NCBI GenBank assembly: GCA_025999255.1
Contig: BNXB01000001.1
Coordinates: 1-64,000, forward strand
Reading direction: 5' to 3'
From: Bacteroidia bacterium
GTDB lineage: Bacteria > Bacteroidota > Bacteroidia > Bacteroidales > Azobacteroidaceae
DNA: 64,000 nt
Part shown: one piece after another, positions 54,085 to 63,755 of the stretch
How positions within the stretch are numbered: the first letter of the stretch is position 1
Layout of the letters: every line of letters starts with the position of its first letter
Program-made: the position numbers and the translations under genes
The notes under the pieces: generated by a model
What the model was told of the DNA's origin: nothing
The model's input: only the letters and a program-made list of their open reading frames with translations
Databases searched by the model: none

Positions 54085-55188
54085 ATGGCATTACAGTGCG
54101 GTATTGTTGGTCTTCCCAACGTTGGAAAATCAACCCTTTTTAATTGTCTTTCAAATGCAAAGGCGCAGGCGGCAAACTTTCCTTTTTGTACCATAGAACC
54201 CAATGTCGGAGTGATCACGGTTCCGGATGAACGGCTTACAAAACTGGCAGAGCTGGTCAATCCTCAACGAATTGTTCCTACTACGGTCGAGATTGTCGAT
54301 ATTGCAGGTTTGGTAAAAGGCGCCAGCAAAGGAGAAGGTTTAGGAAATAAATTCTTAGCCAATATTCGTGAAACTGATGCTATCCTGCATGTTTTACGTT
54401 GCTTTGACGACGAAAATGTAACTCATGTCGATGGTTCGGTGAATCCGGTCCGCGATAAGGAAATTATAGATTACGAACTTCAATTGAAAGATTTGGAAAG
54501 CGTGGATGCCCGTATCTCCAAGGTACAGAAGCAGGCGCAGACTGGGGGGGATAAGCAGGCCAAGCTGGCTTATGATGTGCTGGTTCGTTATAAGGAGGCT
54601 CTGGAACAGGGTAAGCCGGCCCGTACGGTCAAATTGGAAAATAAAGAAGATGAAAAATTCGCCCGGGAGCTTTTTTTATTGACTAACAAACCGGTATTGT
54701 ATGTTTGTAATGTCGATGAGACTTCTGCTATTGCCGGGAATAAGTATGTCGAAATGGTACGCGGGGCAATCAAGGATGAAAATGCCGAATTACTGATTGT
54801 TGCTGCTAAAATCGAATCTGAAATTGCGGAATTTGAAACCTATGAAGAGCGGGAAATGTTTCTTTCTGAGTTAGGATTGGAAGAGTCCGGGGTTAATCGT
54901 TTAATTAAAGCAGCCTACAGGTTATTGAATCTGGAAACTTTCTTAACCGCAGGAGTGCAGGAAGTACGGGCCTGGACTTATCTGAAAGGAAGTAAGGCTC
55001 CTCAGTGTGCCGGTGTTATTCATACGGATTTTGAAAAAGGTTTCATCCGTGCAGAGGTTATAAAATATGAAGATTATATCAAATACAAATCCGAATCTGC
55101 CTGTAAAGATGCCGGAAAAATGAACATTGAAGGCAAGGAATATGTTGTACAGGATGGAGATATTATGCATTTTCGTTTTAATGTTTAA
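54085..55188 (+). CDS. ychF: Redox-regulated ATPase YchF (OLA1 family)
   Basis: A 367-residue Obg-family P-loop protein that prefers ATP and associates with the ribosome. Motifs are GIVGLPNVGKSTLFNCLSNA (G1), the switch region FPFCTIEPNVGVITVPDERL, DIAGLVKGASKGEGLGN (G3), a coiled-coil insert, and a C-terminal TGS domain (LRAWTYLKGSKAPQCAGVIH is its typical entry). The start at ATG 54085 gives MALQCGIVG. The longer frame adds 14 residues from AT-rich leader. Confidence 0.96.
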   Translation: MALQCGIVGLPNVGKSTLFNCLSNAKAQAANFPFCTIEPNVGVITVPDERLTKLAELVNPQRIVPTTVEIVDIAGLVKGASKGEGLGNKFLANIRETDAILHVLRCFDDENVTHVDGSVNPVRDKEIIDYELQLKDLESVDARISKVQKQAQTGGDKQAKLAYDVLVRYKEALEQGKPARTVKLENKEDEKFARELFLLTNKPVLYVCNVDETSAIAGNKYVEMVRGAIKDENAELLIVAAKIESEIAEFETYEEREMFLSELGLEESGVNRLIKAAYRLLNLETFLTAGVQEVRAWTYLKGSKAPQCAGVIHTDFEKGFIRAEVIKYEDYIKYKSESACKDAGKMNIEGKEYVVQDGDIMHFRFNV

Positions 55189-55281
55189 GGACGGATGTCC
55201 TATTTGACTATAAAAATTAATAATAAGTGAAGGTAAAAATTATTCTATCCTGTTTTTTGTTTCAAAAAATGGTTACAAGAT

Positions 55282-55647
55282 ATGGGTTATGCCAAGAAAC
55301 ATATTATCTCAATTATAGCAGGATTAATTGTTGCATTGATTTGTGCTGTATTGTTAAAAACTTATCGGCTTTACATTTATGAAAATCACATAAACGATTT
55401 TCATCTAGCAGATACGATTCCTAATTGGTTCGCTATTCCTGCCGGTACGTTATTTCTGTGGGGGGTATCCAAGGGAAAAGACTCAATCAAGAAAATAATT
55501 TTATCAGGGATTGTAGGTTTGATTATTTTTGAATTTATATTCTCTGCAACAATTGATTACCTGGATATTATAGCGACAATATTAAGCGGTGGCATAACTG
55601 TTTGTATTTATAAGATTTACAAATATTTACAAACCCGGAACATATAA
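55282..55647 (+). CDS. Small four-helix membrane protein, paralogue of 56217
   Basis: A 121-residue protein with about four membrane segments. It shares IYENxxxDFHxADTxxNxxAxPA with the product at 56217, and both end in DIxATIxSG before the last helix. It lies in a decayed peptide-export locus and is followed by a remnant of hlyD, so the pair may be immunity proteins or peptide-locus membrane partners. The family is not recognised. Confidence 0.7.
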   Translation: MGYAKKHIISIIAGLIVALICAVLLKTYRLYIYENHINDFHLADTIPNWFAIPAGTLFLWGVSKGKDSIKKIILSGIVGLIIFEFIFSATIDYLDIIATILSGGITVCIYKIYKYLQTRNI

Positions 55648-55654
55648 GTAAAAA

Positions 55655-55715
55655 ATGCTTTTCCTACCTAAAATCATTAATAACTCAGCTGAGTCCCATT
55701 ATTCCTAACTCTTGT
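55655..55715 (+). pseudogene. 5' remnant of a third hlyD gene
   Basis: MLFLPKIINNSAESHYS then TAA (55706-55708) aligns with the start of the hlyD product at 56781 (MSLFPPEIINYSAESYYS), and the DNA similarity continues to about 55715. It begins 8 bases after the small membrane protein gene. It shows that a membrane protein-hlyD unit was once duplicated here and lost. Confidence 0.75.
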
Positions 55716-55780
55716 GCCATGTATTCCCGTGAGAAGTTCTTCAGTTTCCTGATTTGTTTAATAGGACTTTCAATATTCAT
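55685..55780 (-). pseudogene. N-terminal remnant of an XRE-type regulator
   Basis: From the ATG at 55780 the frame gives IKQIRKLKNFSREYMAQELG, matching the first two helices of an HTH_3/XRE domain, then runs into the inverted hlyD remnant and stops at 55685. Only about 26 residues are likely genuine. It marks a recombination junction. Confidence 0.55.
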
Positions 55781-56049
55781 TTTTTGGATATTTTATTCAT
55801 AAATATAGTAAATTATTCATATAATGAAGGTGATTTTATAGATTATTTTAATTAACTAAAGTTAGTCATGATATCAGATAAATCATTGATTTTTTATAGA
55901 TGTAATATTTGGTAATGGCTTATCATTTTTACGTTTACTGTAACTTGAAATATTTGTGTAAAGTTTTCAGTAATCTGACTTTATGAATAACTTGGCTTTG
56001 TATTGTAATTTTATTCGTGAAAAAAATTATAAAAAATAAAAATTATGCC
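55781..56049. other. AT-rich intergenic stretch, no gene seen
   Basis: Between the XRE remnant and the minimal peptide gene I see only AT-rich sequence with scattered -7-like words and no supported gene. Confidence 0.5.
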
Positions 56050-56057
56050 TAATTTTG
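56050..56057 (+). promoter_or_regulatory. -7 box of the minimal peptide gene
   Basis: TAATTTTG at 56050-56057, the same word as before peptide 1 (30734). It overlaps codons of a longer reading from ATG 56045, so it argues for the start at 56072. Confidence 0.5.
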
Positions 56058-56071
56058 TAAAATTGAAAAAC

Positions 56072-56161
56072 ATGAAAAGTTTAGATTTGAATGCTTACAG
56101 CGTAGAGGAAATGACTTCCCAAGAAATGAAAAGCACAAATGGTGGATGGATTCAATTTTAA
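56072..56161 (+). CDS. Double-glycine leader peptide with a four-residue tail
   Basis: A 29-codon gene. MKSLDLNAYSVEEMTSQEMK and then STNGG form a leader closely similar to that of peptide 1 (LDLNAYGVMEMTQQEM...NGGW), but only WIQF follows the GG. The conserved Trp after GG and a strong terminator directly after the stop suggest an expressed unit. It is either a truncated bacteriocin gene or a minimal secreted signal. A paralogous membrane protein follows. Confidence 0.65.
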   Translation: MKSLDLNAYSVEEMTSQEMKSTNGGWIQF

Positions 56162-56202
56162 CATTAAAAATCCTTCGTATTTAAAGAAGGATTTTTAATG
56201 TT
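56160..56202 (+). terminator. Strong hairpin after the minimal peptide gene
   Basis: A 17-base perfect stem (AACATTAAAAATCCTTC / GAAGGATTTTTAATGTT) with a 9-base loop overlaps the stop codon. The GAAGGATTTTT arm resembles a terminator with its T-run folded into the stem. Confidence 0.75.
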
Positions 56203-56216
56203 GACTCTCTAGAAAA

Positions 56217-56594
56217 ATGATTGAAAAAAAATCAAAACAAAAGATAATTCTCATAGGAATTTCAATCTTATTATTTCAAATAGGAATAATCTTAAATGGT
56301 ACATACCGTAATTATATTTATGAAAATAAGATGCCGGATTTTCATTTCGCAGATACGTTTGGAAACCTTCTCGCAGTTCCTGCTGCATTATTTTTCATAA
56401 GTGGAATACGAAAAAATACAACAAAAATAAATTGTTCGATTCCGGCTGTTGTTATAGCTTTTATCCTTTTTGAGCTAATGGGATTAATAGGATTACATGG
56501 AACTTTTGATGTATTTGACATTGCGGCTACGATTATCAGTGGTATTATTACTTATCTAATTTTGTATTATATCTTTCATATGAAGGAATTGTAA
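56217..56594 (+). CDS. Small four-helix membrane protein, putative immunity protein
   Basis: A 125-residue paralogue of the product at 55282, with the shared core YIYENKMPDFHFADTFGN and DVFDIAATIISGIITYL and about four membrane helices. It directly follows the minimal double-glycine peptide, the position expected for immunity. The putative immunity protein at 31275 has a different sequence but similar size and topology. Confidence 0.7.
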   Translation: MIEKKSKQKIILIGISILLFQIGIILNGTYRNYIYENKMPDFHFADTFGNLLAVPAALFFISGIRKNTTKINCSIPAVVIAFILFELMGLIGLHGTFDVFDIAATIISGIITYLILYYIFHMKEL

Positions 56595-56617
56595 TTTATT
56601 TACCATTAAATATGTTA

Positions 56618-56716
56618 ATGATAAAGAGATTTTATTAGATTATAGGGACGATTTTTCTATTTGTAATATTTATTATTCTGAATTTTTATTTAAAAAATGA
56701 AAATTTAATCTATTAA
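56618..56716 (+). pseudogene. Broken copy of the 31275 putative immunity gene
   Basis: The frame MIKRFY, TAG (56636-56638), IIGTIFLFVIFIILNFYLKNE matches the N-terminus of the product at 31275 (KKIYWIIGTIFLLGIFIILN...YLKK). The TAG replaces the Trp codon TGG. The rest of the gene is absent, and the frame ends at TAA 56714-56716. Confidence 0.8.
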
Positions 56717-56780
56717 TCTAACCTAACTTCAATGTAGCTATAAGTATCTTTATAGATTTAATTGAAAATAAATTTAATTC

Positions 56781-57941
56781 ATGTCTCTTTTCCCACCTGA
56801 AATCATTAATTACTCAGCCGAATCATACTATTCCAGACTCAGTGTCAGCAGTAAGGTAATTTATCTTTCCGTGTTGCTTTTTATTTTCGGTATTCTTCTG
56901 TCATTGCCGATTATAAAAGTGGATATCAGCGCACAGAGTAGGGGAGTAATTCGCTCTCCTTTAGAAAATATAATCATTCAGTCTCCTATTTATGGCGAAA
57001 TTATGAGGTTTTCCATGTATGAAAACAAACAGGTTTTTGCCGGTGATACTTTGGTGGTTTTGAATACCGACCGGCTGAACGAGCAAATTTATCTGGAAAT
57101 TCAAAAGAAAACGGATAATGGGGCTTTTATGCGGGATATACGAGCGTTATTGGATAAAAAGAGCAGTTTTGAAACGCCTAAATACAGAAATGAATACAAT
57201 CGTTATCTTTCCAAAATCAAAGAACAGGAAGTGGGAGAAGATTACCTGAAGAAAGAATACGAAACAGCCCGGAAACTTTACGATAAAAAGATTATTTCCG
57301 AATTTGAATACCTGCAGCAGAAGAATAATTGGGAAAAGTCCGCCGGATTACTTGCTTCCCTACGGGAGGAATTTCAAACATCCTGGCAAAATGAATTGAC
57401 CCGGCTGGAACTCGAAAACCAGCAGATTCTGTCTTCAATACGACAGTTGGAAAAAGAAAAACGGAATTACGTATTGGTCGCTCCGGTTACAGGAATTTTG
57501 ACTCAGGTTACCGGCTTTCAACCGGGTATTTCTGTGATACCCAGTCAGGCCATTGCTTATATATCCGCTTCCGATTCCCTTTTGGTCGAATGTTATATTT
57601 CACCGGCTGATATTGGATATATTTCCGAAAATCAGAAAGTGGTGTTTCAGATGGACGCCTTCGATTATCGTGAATGGGGAATGCTTGAAGGCCGTGTTTC
57701 AGAAGTTTTGCACGATGTGGTGAATGTTTCCGAAAAACCGGCTTTTCGTGTACGGTGCCGGTTGAATTCGTCCTGCCTGGAGTTGAAAACCGGTTATCAG
57801 GGTTGTATTAAAAAGGGAATGACCGTTACCGCACGTTTTCATCTAACCCAAAGAACGCTTTGGCAACTTATTTTTGATAAAGTGGACAATTGGATGAATC
57901 CTAAAATAAGAGAAACTAACCCATTATGTAGTCATTTATAA
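56781..57941 (+). CDS. HlyD-type periplasmic adaptor, second copy
   Basis: A 386-residue membrane-fusion protein paralogous to the one at 26929, with an N-terminal membrane segment (VIYLSVLLFIFGILLSLPII), coiled-coil hairpin and lipoyl halves (YVLVAPVTGILTQVTG). The last residues (NWMNPKIRETNPLCSHL) are not HlyD sequence. After about RETN the DNA is the exporter's peptidase domain read in the wrong frame, so a deletion has joined the two genes. The protein is probably still nearly full length. Confidence 0.88.
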   Translation: MSLFPPEIINYSAESYYSRLSVSSKVIYLSVLLFIFGILLSLPIIKVDISAQSRGVIRSPLENIIIQSPIYGEIMRFSMYENKQVFAGDTLVVLNTDRLNEQIYLEIQKKTDNGAFMRDIRALLDKKSSFETPKYRNEYNRYLSKIKEQEVGEDYLKKEYETARKLYDKKIISEFEYLQQKNNWEKSAGLLASLREEFQTSWQNELTRLELENQQILSSIRQLEKEKRNYVLVAPVTGILTQVTGFQPGISVIPSQAIAYISASDSLLVECYISPADIGYISENQKVVFQMDAFDYREWGMLEGRVSEVLHDVVNVSEKPAFRVRCRLNSSCLELKTGYQGCIKKGMTVTARFHLTQRTLWQLIFDKVDNWMNPKIRETNPLCSHL

Positions 57942-59823
57942 AGTAAGGGGAGAGGAACTGGAATATATGGATCCTGCCGATGGAGAAATACATAAAAAAT
58001 CCATTGATGAATTTTGTAAAATATGGACGGGAGTACTAGTTCTGTTAATGCCTGGGGACGAATTTCAGAAAGGTAATCGGAAAGTTTCGAATGTGAAAAG
58101 ATTTTTTTATTTGTTACAACCTCATAAAAATATTCTTTGGCAGTGTCTGTTTGGTGCGGCTGTCTATACGATTTTGGGACTTTCGAGTTCAATTTATGTC
58201 CAGAAAATAACCGACCAGATACTACCTGATAGTAATACAAACTTATTGAATTTGCTAAGTGTCGGGATGATCCTTATCCTTTTGTTCCAGATTTTAATCA
58301 GTGTATTCCAGACACTGTTTATGGTTAAAACCGGAATGCAGATAGATACCCGTCTGATTTTGGGGTATTATAAACATTTGCTTAAGCTTCCACAACGTTT
58401 TTTCGATACGATGCAGGTCGGCGAAATTATTTCGAGGATCAATGATGCGGTCAAGATAAGGGTGTTTATCAATGATGTCTCCATTTCGCTGGTTGTTAAT
58501 TTTTTTATAATCCTTGTTTCTTTTTCCCTGATGTTTATTTACAGTTGGAAACTGGCTCTAATCATGCTTATTACGCTTCCTCTGTACAGTATTCTGTATC
58601 TTGTTATGGACAGGTTGAATAAAAAACAGGAGCGGAAAATCATGGAAAAATCAGCGGCATTGGAAAGCCAGTTGGTTGAGTCTCTGAATTCGGTTAGAAC
58701 CATAAAGCAGTTCGGGATTGAAGATTTTACAAATTTGAAGACGGAGTTCCGTTTTGTCGAAATGATGCAAACGATCTATAAATCGGGATTAAATGCTCTT
58801 TTTTCGGGGAAAACCTCTGAAATTATTAACCGTACTTTTTCTATTGTCATACTTTGGGTCGGTTCCTATTTTGTAATTGATAACCTGATTACTCCGGGCG
58901 TATTACTGTCCTTTTATACGATAATAGGCTATTTTACCGGTCCGGTTACGAGTCTGATCGGAGCGAATAAAACCATTCAAAACGCCTTGATAGCTGCCGA
59001 CCGTTTGTTTGAAATCATGGATTTGGAAAGGGAATCTGAAGAAAATAAGATGGATTTGAAAAAAGAAAATACCGGGGATATTTGTTTTGACCGCATTTCG
59101 TTTGCTTATGGAACGCGCCGGGAAATTTTTTCGGATTTTTCTTTTACGATTCCATCCGGAAAGTTAACGGCAATTATCGGGGAAAGCGGTTCCGGAAAAA
59201 CGACATTGGCCTCTTTAATACAAAAACTTTATCCCTTGAAATCCGGTAAAATAACGATTGGAGGAATGGATATTAACTATTTTACTAATGAAAGTTTGCG
59301 AAAAGTAGTCAGTACTGTTCCTCAACAATTGAATCTGTTTATGGGGAATGTAATGGAAAATATATCCGTGGGAGAATTTAATCCCGATATGGATAAGATT
59401 TTATCAATTGCCGGGGATTTGGGACTGATGTCTTTTATTGAGAAACTGCCAGAGGGTTTTAAAACGGATATAGGTGAAAACGGAGCGACTCTTTCCGGTG
59501 GAGAAAAACAACGCTTGGCGATTGCGCGGGCTTTGTATCGCGATCCTGAAATTATCATTTTTGATGAAGCCACTTCATCACTTGATTCGGAATCGGAACA
59601 ATATGTTAAAGATACGATATTAAATTTGAAAAATCAGGGAAAAACGATAATTATTATCGCCCACCGTTTGAGTACGGTAATTGATGCGGATAAAATCGCC
59701 ATCCTTGAAAATGGAAACCTGGTTGAAGAGGGAACTCATCAATCCCTTTATCAACCAGGCACAAAATATTTTGAAATGTGGAAAAAGCAATTACCGTCCG
59801 GTAATCATTGGATACAGGGTTGA
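57922..59823 (+). pseudogene. ABC peptide exporter with beheaded C39 peptidase
   Basis: Coding similarity to the intact exporter at 28152 begins at HYVVIYKV (57922), containing the catalytic His, and goes on through DPADG, the six-helix membrane domain and a full ATPase domain (IGESGSGKTTL, LSGGEKQR, IIIFDEATSSLD, IAHRLST). The first ~90 peptidase residues with the catalytic Cys are missing. The first usable ATG is at 57967, just before DPADG, giving 618 residues. It cannot cut leaders, although the transporter and ATPase parts look intact and might still be made. Confidence 0.85.
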
Positions 59824-59891
59824 GGCTTAATACAATTAGAATTTTTCATTGGAGACTCCTTTCAGCAGGATAAACATAGCGATTATAAATG

Positions 59892-62645
59892 TTAAAGAAC
59901 GATGTTTATTATTTTTTTCGGTACGACGATTATTTTTTTCGGAGTTTTTCCTTCCAGCCATTTTTGAGAATTCTCATGGGCTAAAGTCGCTTTTTCAACT
60001 TCTTCACCGGAAGCATCCGCCGGAAAGTCGATTGTGAACCTTGCTTTACCATTGAATGAAATGGTGTAGGTCACATTACTTTCTTTCAGATATTCTTCGA
60101 TGAAATCAGGAAATTTTGCATCGCAAACGGTTGAATCGTTTCCTAATTTATGCCATAATTCTTCGGTAATGTGCGGAGCAAAAGGAGATAAAACTACGAC
60201 GAAATCCTGTAAAACCGCACGTTTATTGCATTTTAACGCCGTTAGTTCGTTCGTGCAAATCATAAATGCAGCTACGGAAGTATTGAATGAAAAATTCTCA
60301 ATATCCTGTCCGATTTTTTTGATTAATTTATGAATTGATTTCAATTCTTCAGCAGTAGGCTGTTCGTCCGAAACGGTAAATGTTTCGTCCTGGAAAAATA
60401 AATTCCAGAATTTACGCAGGAAACGGGAAACACCGTCGATACCGTTTGTATCCCAGGGTTTCGACTGTTCAATCGGGCCAAGGAACATCTCGTAGAGACG
60501 CAAAGTATCGGCTCCGGATTTTTCTACAATGTCGTCGGGATTGACAACGTTAAACATGGATTTTGACATTTTCTCAACAGCCCAACCGCAAACATATTTT
60601 CCGTCTTCCAGGATAAATTCGGCGGTTTTGTATTCGGGATTCCAGTTGCGGAAAGCCTCAACATCAAGCACATCGTTTGAAACAATATTGATATCGACAT
60701 GAATAGGCATCACGTCGTATTGGTCTTTCAGTCCGGAAGAAACGAATGTATTGGTGTTTTTAATCCTGTAAACAAAGTTACTGCGCCCCTGAATCATTCC
60801 CTGATTAATCAGCTTTTTGAATGGTTCATCTTCGCAGACAATTCCCAAATCAAATAAAAATTTATTCCAGAAACGGCTGTAAATCAGGTGACCGGTAGCA
60901 TGTTCCGTTCCTCCTATGTACAGATCGACATTACGCCAGTATTCGTTTACTTCTTTAGAGGCCAGAACCTTATTGTTTTTCGGGTCTTCATAACGGATGT
61001 AGTAGGCTGAAGAACCGGCAAATCCCGGCATGGTACATAACTCAAGCGGATATCCGTTATAGGTCCAGTTTTTTGCTCGTCCCAAGGGTGGTTCTCCTTT
61101 TTCGGTCGGCAAAAACTTATCTACCTCAGGAAGTTCGATTGGTAAATCTTTTTCATCAACGGGATATGGCATTCCGTCTTTGTAATAAATCGGGAACGGT
61201 TCTCCCCAGTAGCGTTGACGGCTGAAAATTGCATCCCGCAGACGGAAATTGACTTTGACTTTACCCAGTCCTTTGTCCGCAATGTATTCTTTGGCTTTGG
61301 TAATGGCTTCCTTAACTGTCAAACCATCTAAAAACCCCGAATTCATCACGATTCCTTCTTTAGCGTCGAAACTTTCTTCCGAAACGTCGGCGCCTTCAAT
61401 CAGCGGAATAATCGGCAAATTGAAATGTTTGGCAAAAGCATAGTCTCGGCTGTCGTGAGCGGGAACAGCCATAATTGCGCCTGTTCCGTAACCGGCCAAT
61501 ACATAATCGGAAATCCAGATAGGAATTTCTGCGCCATTCACCGGATTAATCGCATACGATCCTGTGAAAATGCCGGTGACCTTCTTGTCAGCGATACGCT
61601 CGCGTTCGGTGCGTTTCTTTGTTTGGTCTAAATAATTCTGAACTTCTTGTCGTTGTTCATTGGTAGTTACAATATCGACCAATTCGCTTTCAGGAGCTAA
61701 GACCATAAAAGTCACGCCGAATATCGTATCGGCTCTCGTTGTAAAAATGGTAAAATCAAAATTGAGATCTTTCACTTTGAATTGCATTTCCGCACCTTCG
61801 CTTCGTCCAATCCAATTTCGTTGCGTTTCTTTTAACGATTCCGTCCAATCAATCTTATCTAAACCGTCAAGCAGGCGTTGAGCGTAGGCTGATACACGTA
61901 AACACCATTGACGCATCAATTTTTGTTCGACCGGATATCCTCCACGAATGGAAACACCTTCACTGACTTCATCATTGGCCAGGACTGTTCCCAGGGCAGC
62001 GCACCAATTTACCATAGTATCGGCCAGATATGCAATCCTGTAGTTGAGAAGGATTTCCTGTTGTTCCTTTTCTGTCTTTGAATTCCATTCGTTAGCGGTA
62101 AAATGTAGTTCTTCGCTACAGGCAATGTTCAAGTCTTTTGTCCCTTGCAGGCTGAACACTTCAATCAATTCTGAAATCGGTCGTGCCTGTTGTGCATCGT
62201 TGCAATAATACGATTCGAACATTTGAATAAAAGCCCATTGAGTCCATTTGTAATATCCCGGTTCACAAGTTCTTACTTCACGATCCCAATCATAACAGAA
62301 CCCAATTTTGTCCATTTGTTCGCGATAACGTTCAATGTTTTTCTGAGTAGTGATAGCGGGATGCTGACCGGTTTGTATGGCATATTGTTCTGCCGGCAGA
62401 CCATAAGCATCGTATCCCATTGGATGCAGAACATTAAATCCTTTCAGCCGTTTGTAACGGGAATAGATGTCGGATGCAATATATCCAAGAGGATGTCCTA
62501 CGTGTAGTCCGGCTCCGGAAGGGTAGGGAAACATATCTAGAACATAAAATTTGGATTTGTTCGGATCTTCTTTTACCCGGTAAATATTATTCTCTTTCCA
62601 ATAATTCTGCCACTTTTTTTCAATTTCGTTAAAATTATAAGCCAT
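59892..62645 (-). CDS. leuS: Leucine--tRNA ligase
   Basis: A 917-residue class I synthetase. The HIGH motif appears as [16 protein letters not shown] near residue 40. The CP1 editing domain has the conserved [18 protein letters not shown] and [20 protein letters not shown] appears as [10 protein letters not shown] near residue 694, followed by the anticodon-binding and C-terminal domains. I start at ATG 62645 ([13 protein letters not shown]). A TTG at 62666 adds seven residues across the promoter side. It is convergent with the broken exporter. Confidence 0.97.
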   Translation of the reverse strand: MAYNFNEIEKKWQNYWKENNIYRVKEDPNKSKFYVLDMFPYPSGAGLHVGHPLGYIASDIYSRYKRLKGFNVLHPMGYDAYGLPAEQYAIQTGQHPAITTQKNIERYREQMDKIGFCYDWDREVRTCEPGYYKWTQWAFIQMFESYYCNDAQQARPISELIEVFSLQGTKDLNIACSEELHFTANEWNSKTEKEQQEILLNYRIAYLADTMVNWCAALGTVLANDEVSEGVSIRGGYPVEQKLMRQWCLRVSAYAQRLLDGLDKIDWTESLKETQRNWIGRSEGAEMQFKVKDLNFDFTIFTTRADTIFGVTFMVLAPESELVDIVTTNEQRQEVQNYLDQTKKRTERERIADKKVTGIFTGSYAINPVNGAEIPIWISDYVLAGYGTGAIMAVPAHDSRDYAFAKHFNLPIIPLIEGADVSEESFDAKEGIVMNSGFLDGLTVKEAITKAKEYIADKGLGKVKVNFRLRDAIFSRQRYWGEPFPIYYKDGMPYPVDEKDLPIELPEVDKFLPTEKGEPPLGRAKNWTYNGYPLELCTMPGFAGSSAYYIRYEDPKNNKVLASKEVNEYWRNVDLYIGGTEHATGHLIYSRFWNKFLFDLGIVCEDEPFKKLINQGMIQGRSNFVYRIKNTNTFVSSGLKDQYDVMPIHVDINIVSNDVLDVEAFRNWNPEYKTAEFILEDGKYVCGWAVEKMSKSMFNVVNPDDIVEKSGADTLRLYEMFLGPIEQSKPWDTNGIDGVSRFLRKFWNLFFQDETFTVSDEQPTAEELKSIHKLIKKIGQDIENFSFNTSVAAFMICTNELTALKCNKRAVLQDFVVVLSPFAPHITEELWHKLGNDSTVCDAKFPDFIEEYLKESNVTYTISFNGKARFTIDFPADASGEEVEKATLAHENSQKWLEGKTPKKIIVVPKKIINIVL

Positions 62646-62670
62646 AATCGCGTGATTTTTGTTCAAAGTG

Positions 62671-62678
62671 CAAAGTTA
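62671..62678 (-). promoter_or_regulatory. -7 box of leuS
   Basis: TAACTTTG on the minus strand (62678-62671), 26 bases before the ATG. No T-box or other leader structure fits in so short a leader. Confidence 0.5.
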
Positions 62679-62701
62679 ATCAATATTTTATAAAAAACTC
62701 A

Positions 62702-62742
62702 CGCTCTTACGGTCTTACATGTCTTATGGTCTTATGCGTCTT
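62702..62742. repeat. Short tandem-like repeat of GTCTTA
   Basis: TCTTA(C/T)G-type units occur four times in 40 bases (TCTTACG, GTCTTACAT, GTCTTATG, GTCTTATGC), ending GTCTTTTTC. Meaning unknown. It lies between leuS and a minus-strand terminator. Confidence 0.5.
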
Positions 62743-62746
62743 TTTC

Positions 62747-62781
62747 AAAAAAACCCGTCATCTTTCACAAGAGAACGGGTT
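62747..62781 (-). terminator. Rho-independent terminator, minus strand, upstream of leuS
   Basis: AACCCGT and ACGGGTT (62752-62758 / 62775-62781) form a stem with a 16-base loop, followed on the minus strand by TTTTTTT. It lies before leuS, so it ends a separate transcript. Confidence 0.75.
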
Positions 62782-62936
62782 CGATGATTAAAGTTAACTA
62801 AATATTCATCAATACAAAATTGACTTGATCATTTAATTCTAAAATGAGTAATTAATTAAATTAATCTGAAATTAAAAAAACGTCTTAATATTTCCATAAT
62901 AAAGGTTAAGTGGGTTAGGATATTACGTTCTAAAAA
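62751..62936 (-). ncRNA. Candidate small RNA between tsaE and leuS
   Basis: On the minus strand a -7 box TATATTTG (62949-62942) and the terminator at 62781-62747 enclose about 185 bases. The only reading frame starts near 62900 and gives 13 residues (MEILRRFFNFRLI). There is no good -33 box. Alternatively this is the 3' end of a long tsaE transcript. Confidence 0.4.
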
Positions 62937-62949
62937 CATCACAAATATA

Positions 62950-63252
62950 CAATTTAGTTATGAAAGTACAGTGTATATCCTGCATTTTTCTTTGTATATT
63001 GTCATAAAATTAAATTGTTTTATATCAATTAATTAGATTTTTGAAATTGATAAAAAGTGTATATTTAAAAATTTGAGGTGTATATTTGTTGATTTTGGAA
63101 TATGTTATTTGTCTTAAGTCAGAATAGAAAATATGGAATCTTGGTTTAATAACTCAAAATAGGCAGCATTGTATATTTGATAGAAAAATGAAGGGAGGCG
63201 ATATATAGTATAATATATAAACGCAAGAACGTAAAGGTTTCGTGGATTGAAG
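62950..63252. other. AT-rich intergenic region, no gene seen
   Basis: About 300 bases between the candidate RNA and tsaE with several GTGTATATTTG-like words that resemble plus-strand -7 boxes. No gene follows them and I see no supported feature. Confidence 0.5.
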
Positions 63253-63669
63253 TTATAAAGTAACGAGCCTTGAACCGTTTTCTTGTTCTTCAAAAGTTAC
63301 AAAGACCGTATTTTCAGGTAGGAGTTCTTCGATTTTTTCCGGCCATTCGATAAAACAGAGAGCTCCGCTTTCGAAATAATCGTCTATACCAATGTTATAG
63401 GCTTCACGTATGCTATTGATACGATAAAAATCGAAATGATAGATCAATTCGGCGGTAGTATTTGATCTGTATTCATTAATAATGGCAAAAGTAGGACTAT
63501 TTATTACATCAATTACTCCCAATTCTTCACAGATTGCTTTGATAAAGGTAGTTTTACCTGCTCCCATCTTTCCTTTGAATGCAAAAACAGTGTTGTCTTT
63601 AATGAAAGCAATGAACTCGCGGGCAGCTTTTTGAATAGTATCCGTATTTTGTATTTGAATAGTAACCAT
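63253..63669 (-). CDS. tsaE: tRNA threonylcarbamoyladenosine biosynthesis ATPase TsaE
   Basis: A 138-residue ATPase required with TsaB and TsaD to make t6A37 in ANN-reading tRNAs. Walker A is [18 protein letters not shown] near residues 33-50. [17 protein letters not shown] and [14 protein letters not shown] are family motifs. A -7 box TAATTTTG is on the minus strand at 63695-63688. A palindrome overlaps both it and the start codon. Confidence 0.96.
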   Translation of the reverse strand: MVTIQIQNTDTIQKAAREFIAFIKDNTVFAFKGKMGAGKTTFIKAICEELGVIDVINSPTFAIINEYRSNTTAELIYHFDFYRINSIREAYNIGIDDYFESGALCFIEWPEKIEELLPENTVFVTFEEQENGSRLVTL

Positions 63670-63688
63670 ATTATATTTTTATGGTTAC
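63662..63688. repeat. Inverted repeat over the tsaE start
   Basis: GTAACCAT (63662-63669) and ATGGTTAC (63681-63688) are perfect 8-base arms 11 bases apart. One arm contains the tsaE start codon and the other touches its -7 box, so it could be an operator or an mRNA hairpin hiding the start. Confidence 0.5.
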
Positions 63689-63755
63689 AAAATTAATTAT
63701 AATTTATTTAAAATGAAGATGCCCGTGTTATCTTTTAAAAACAGACGTGTTAAAC

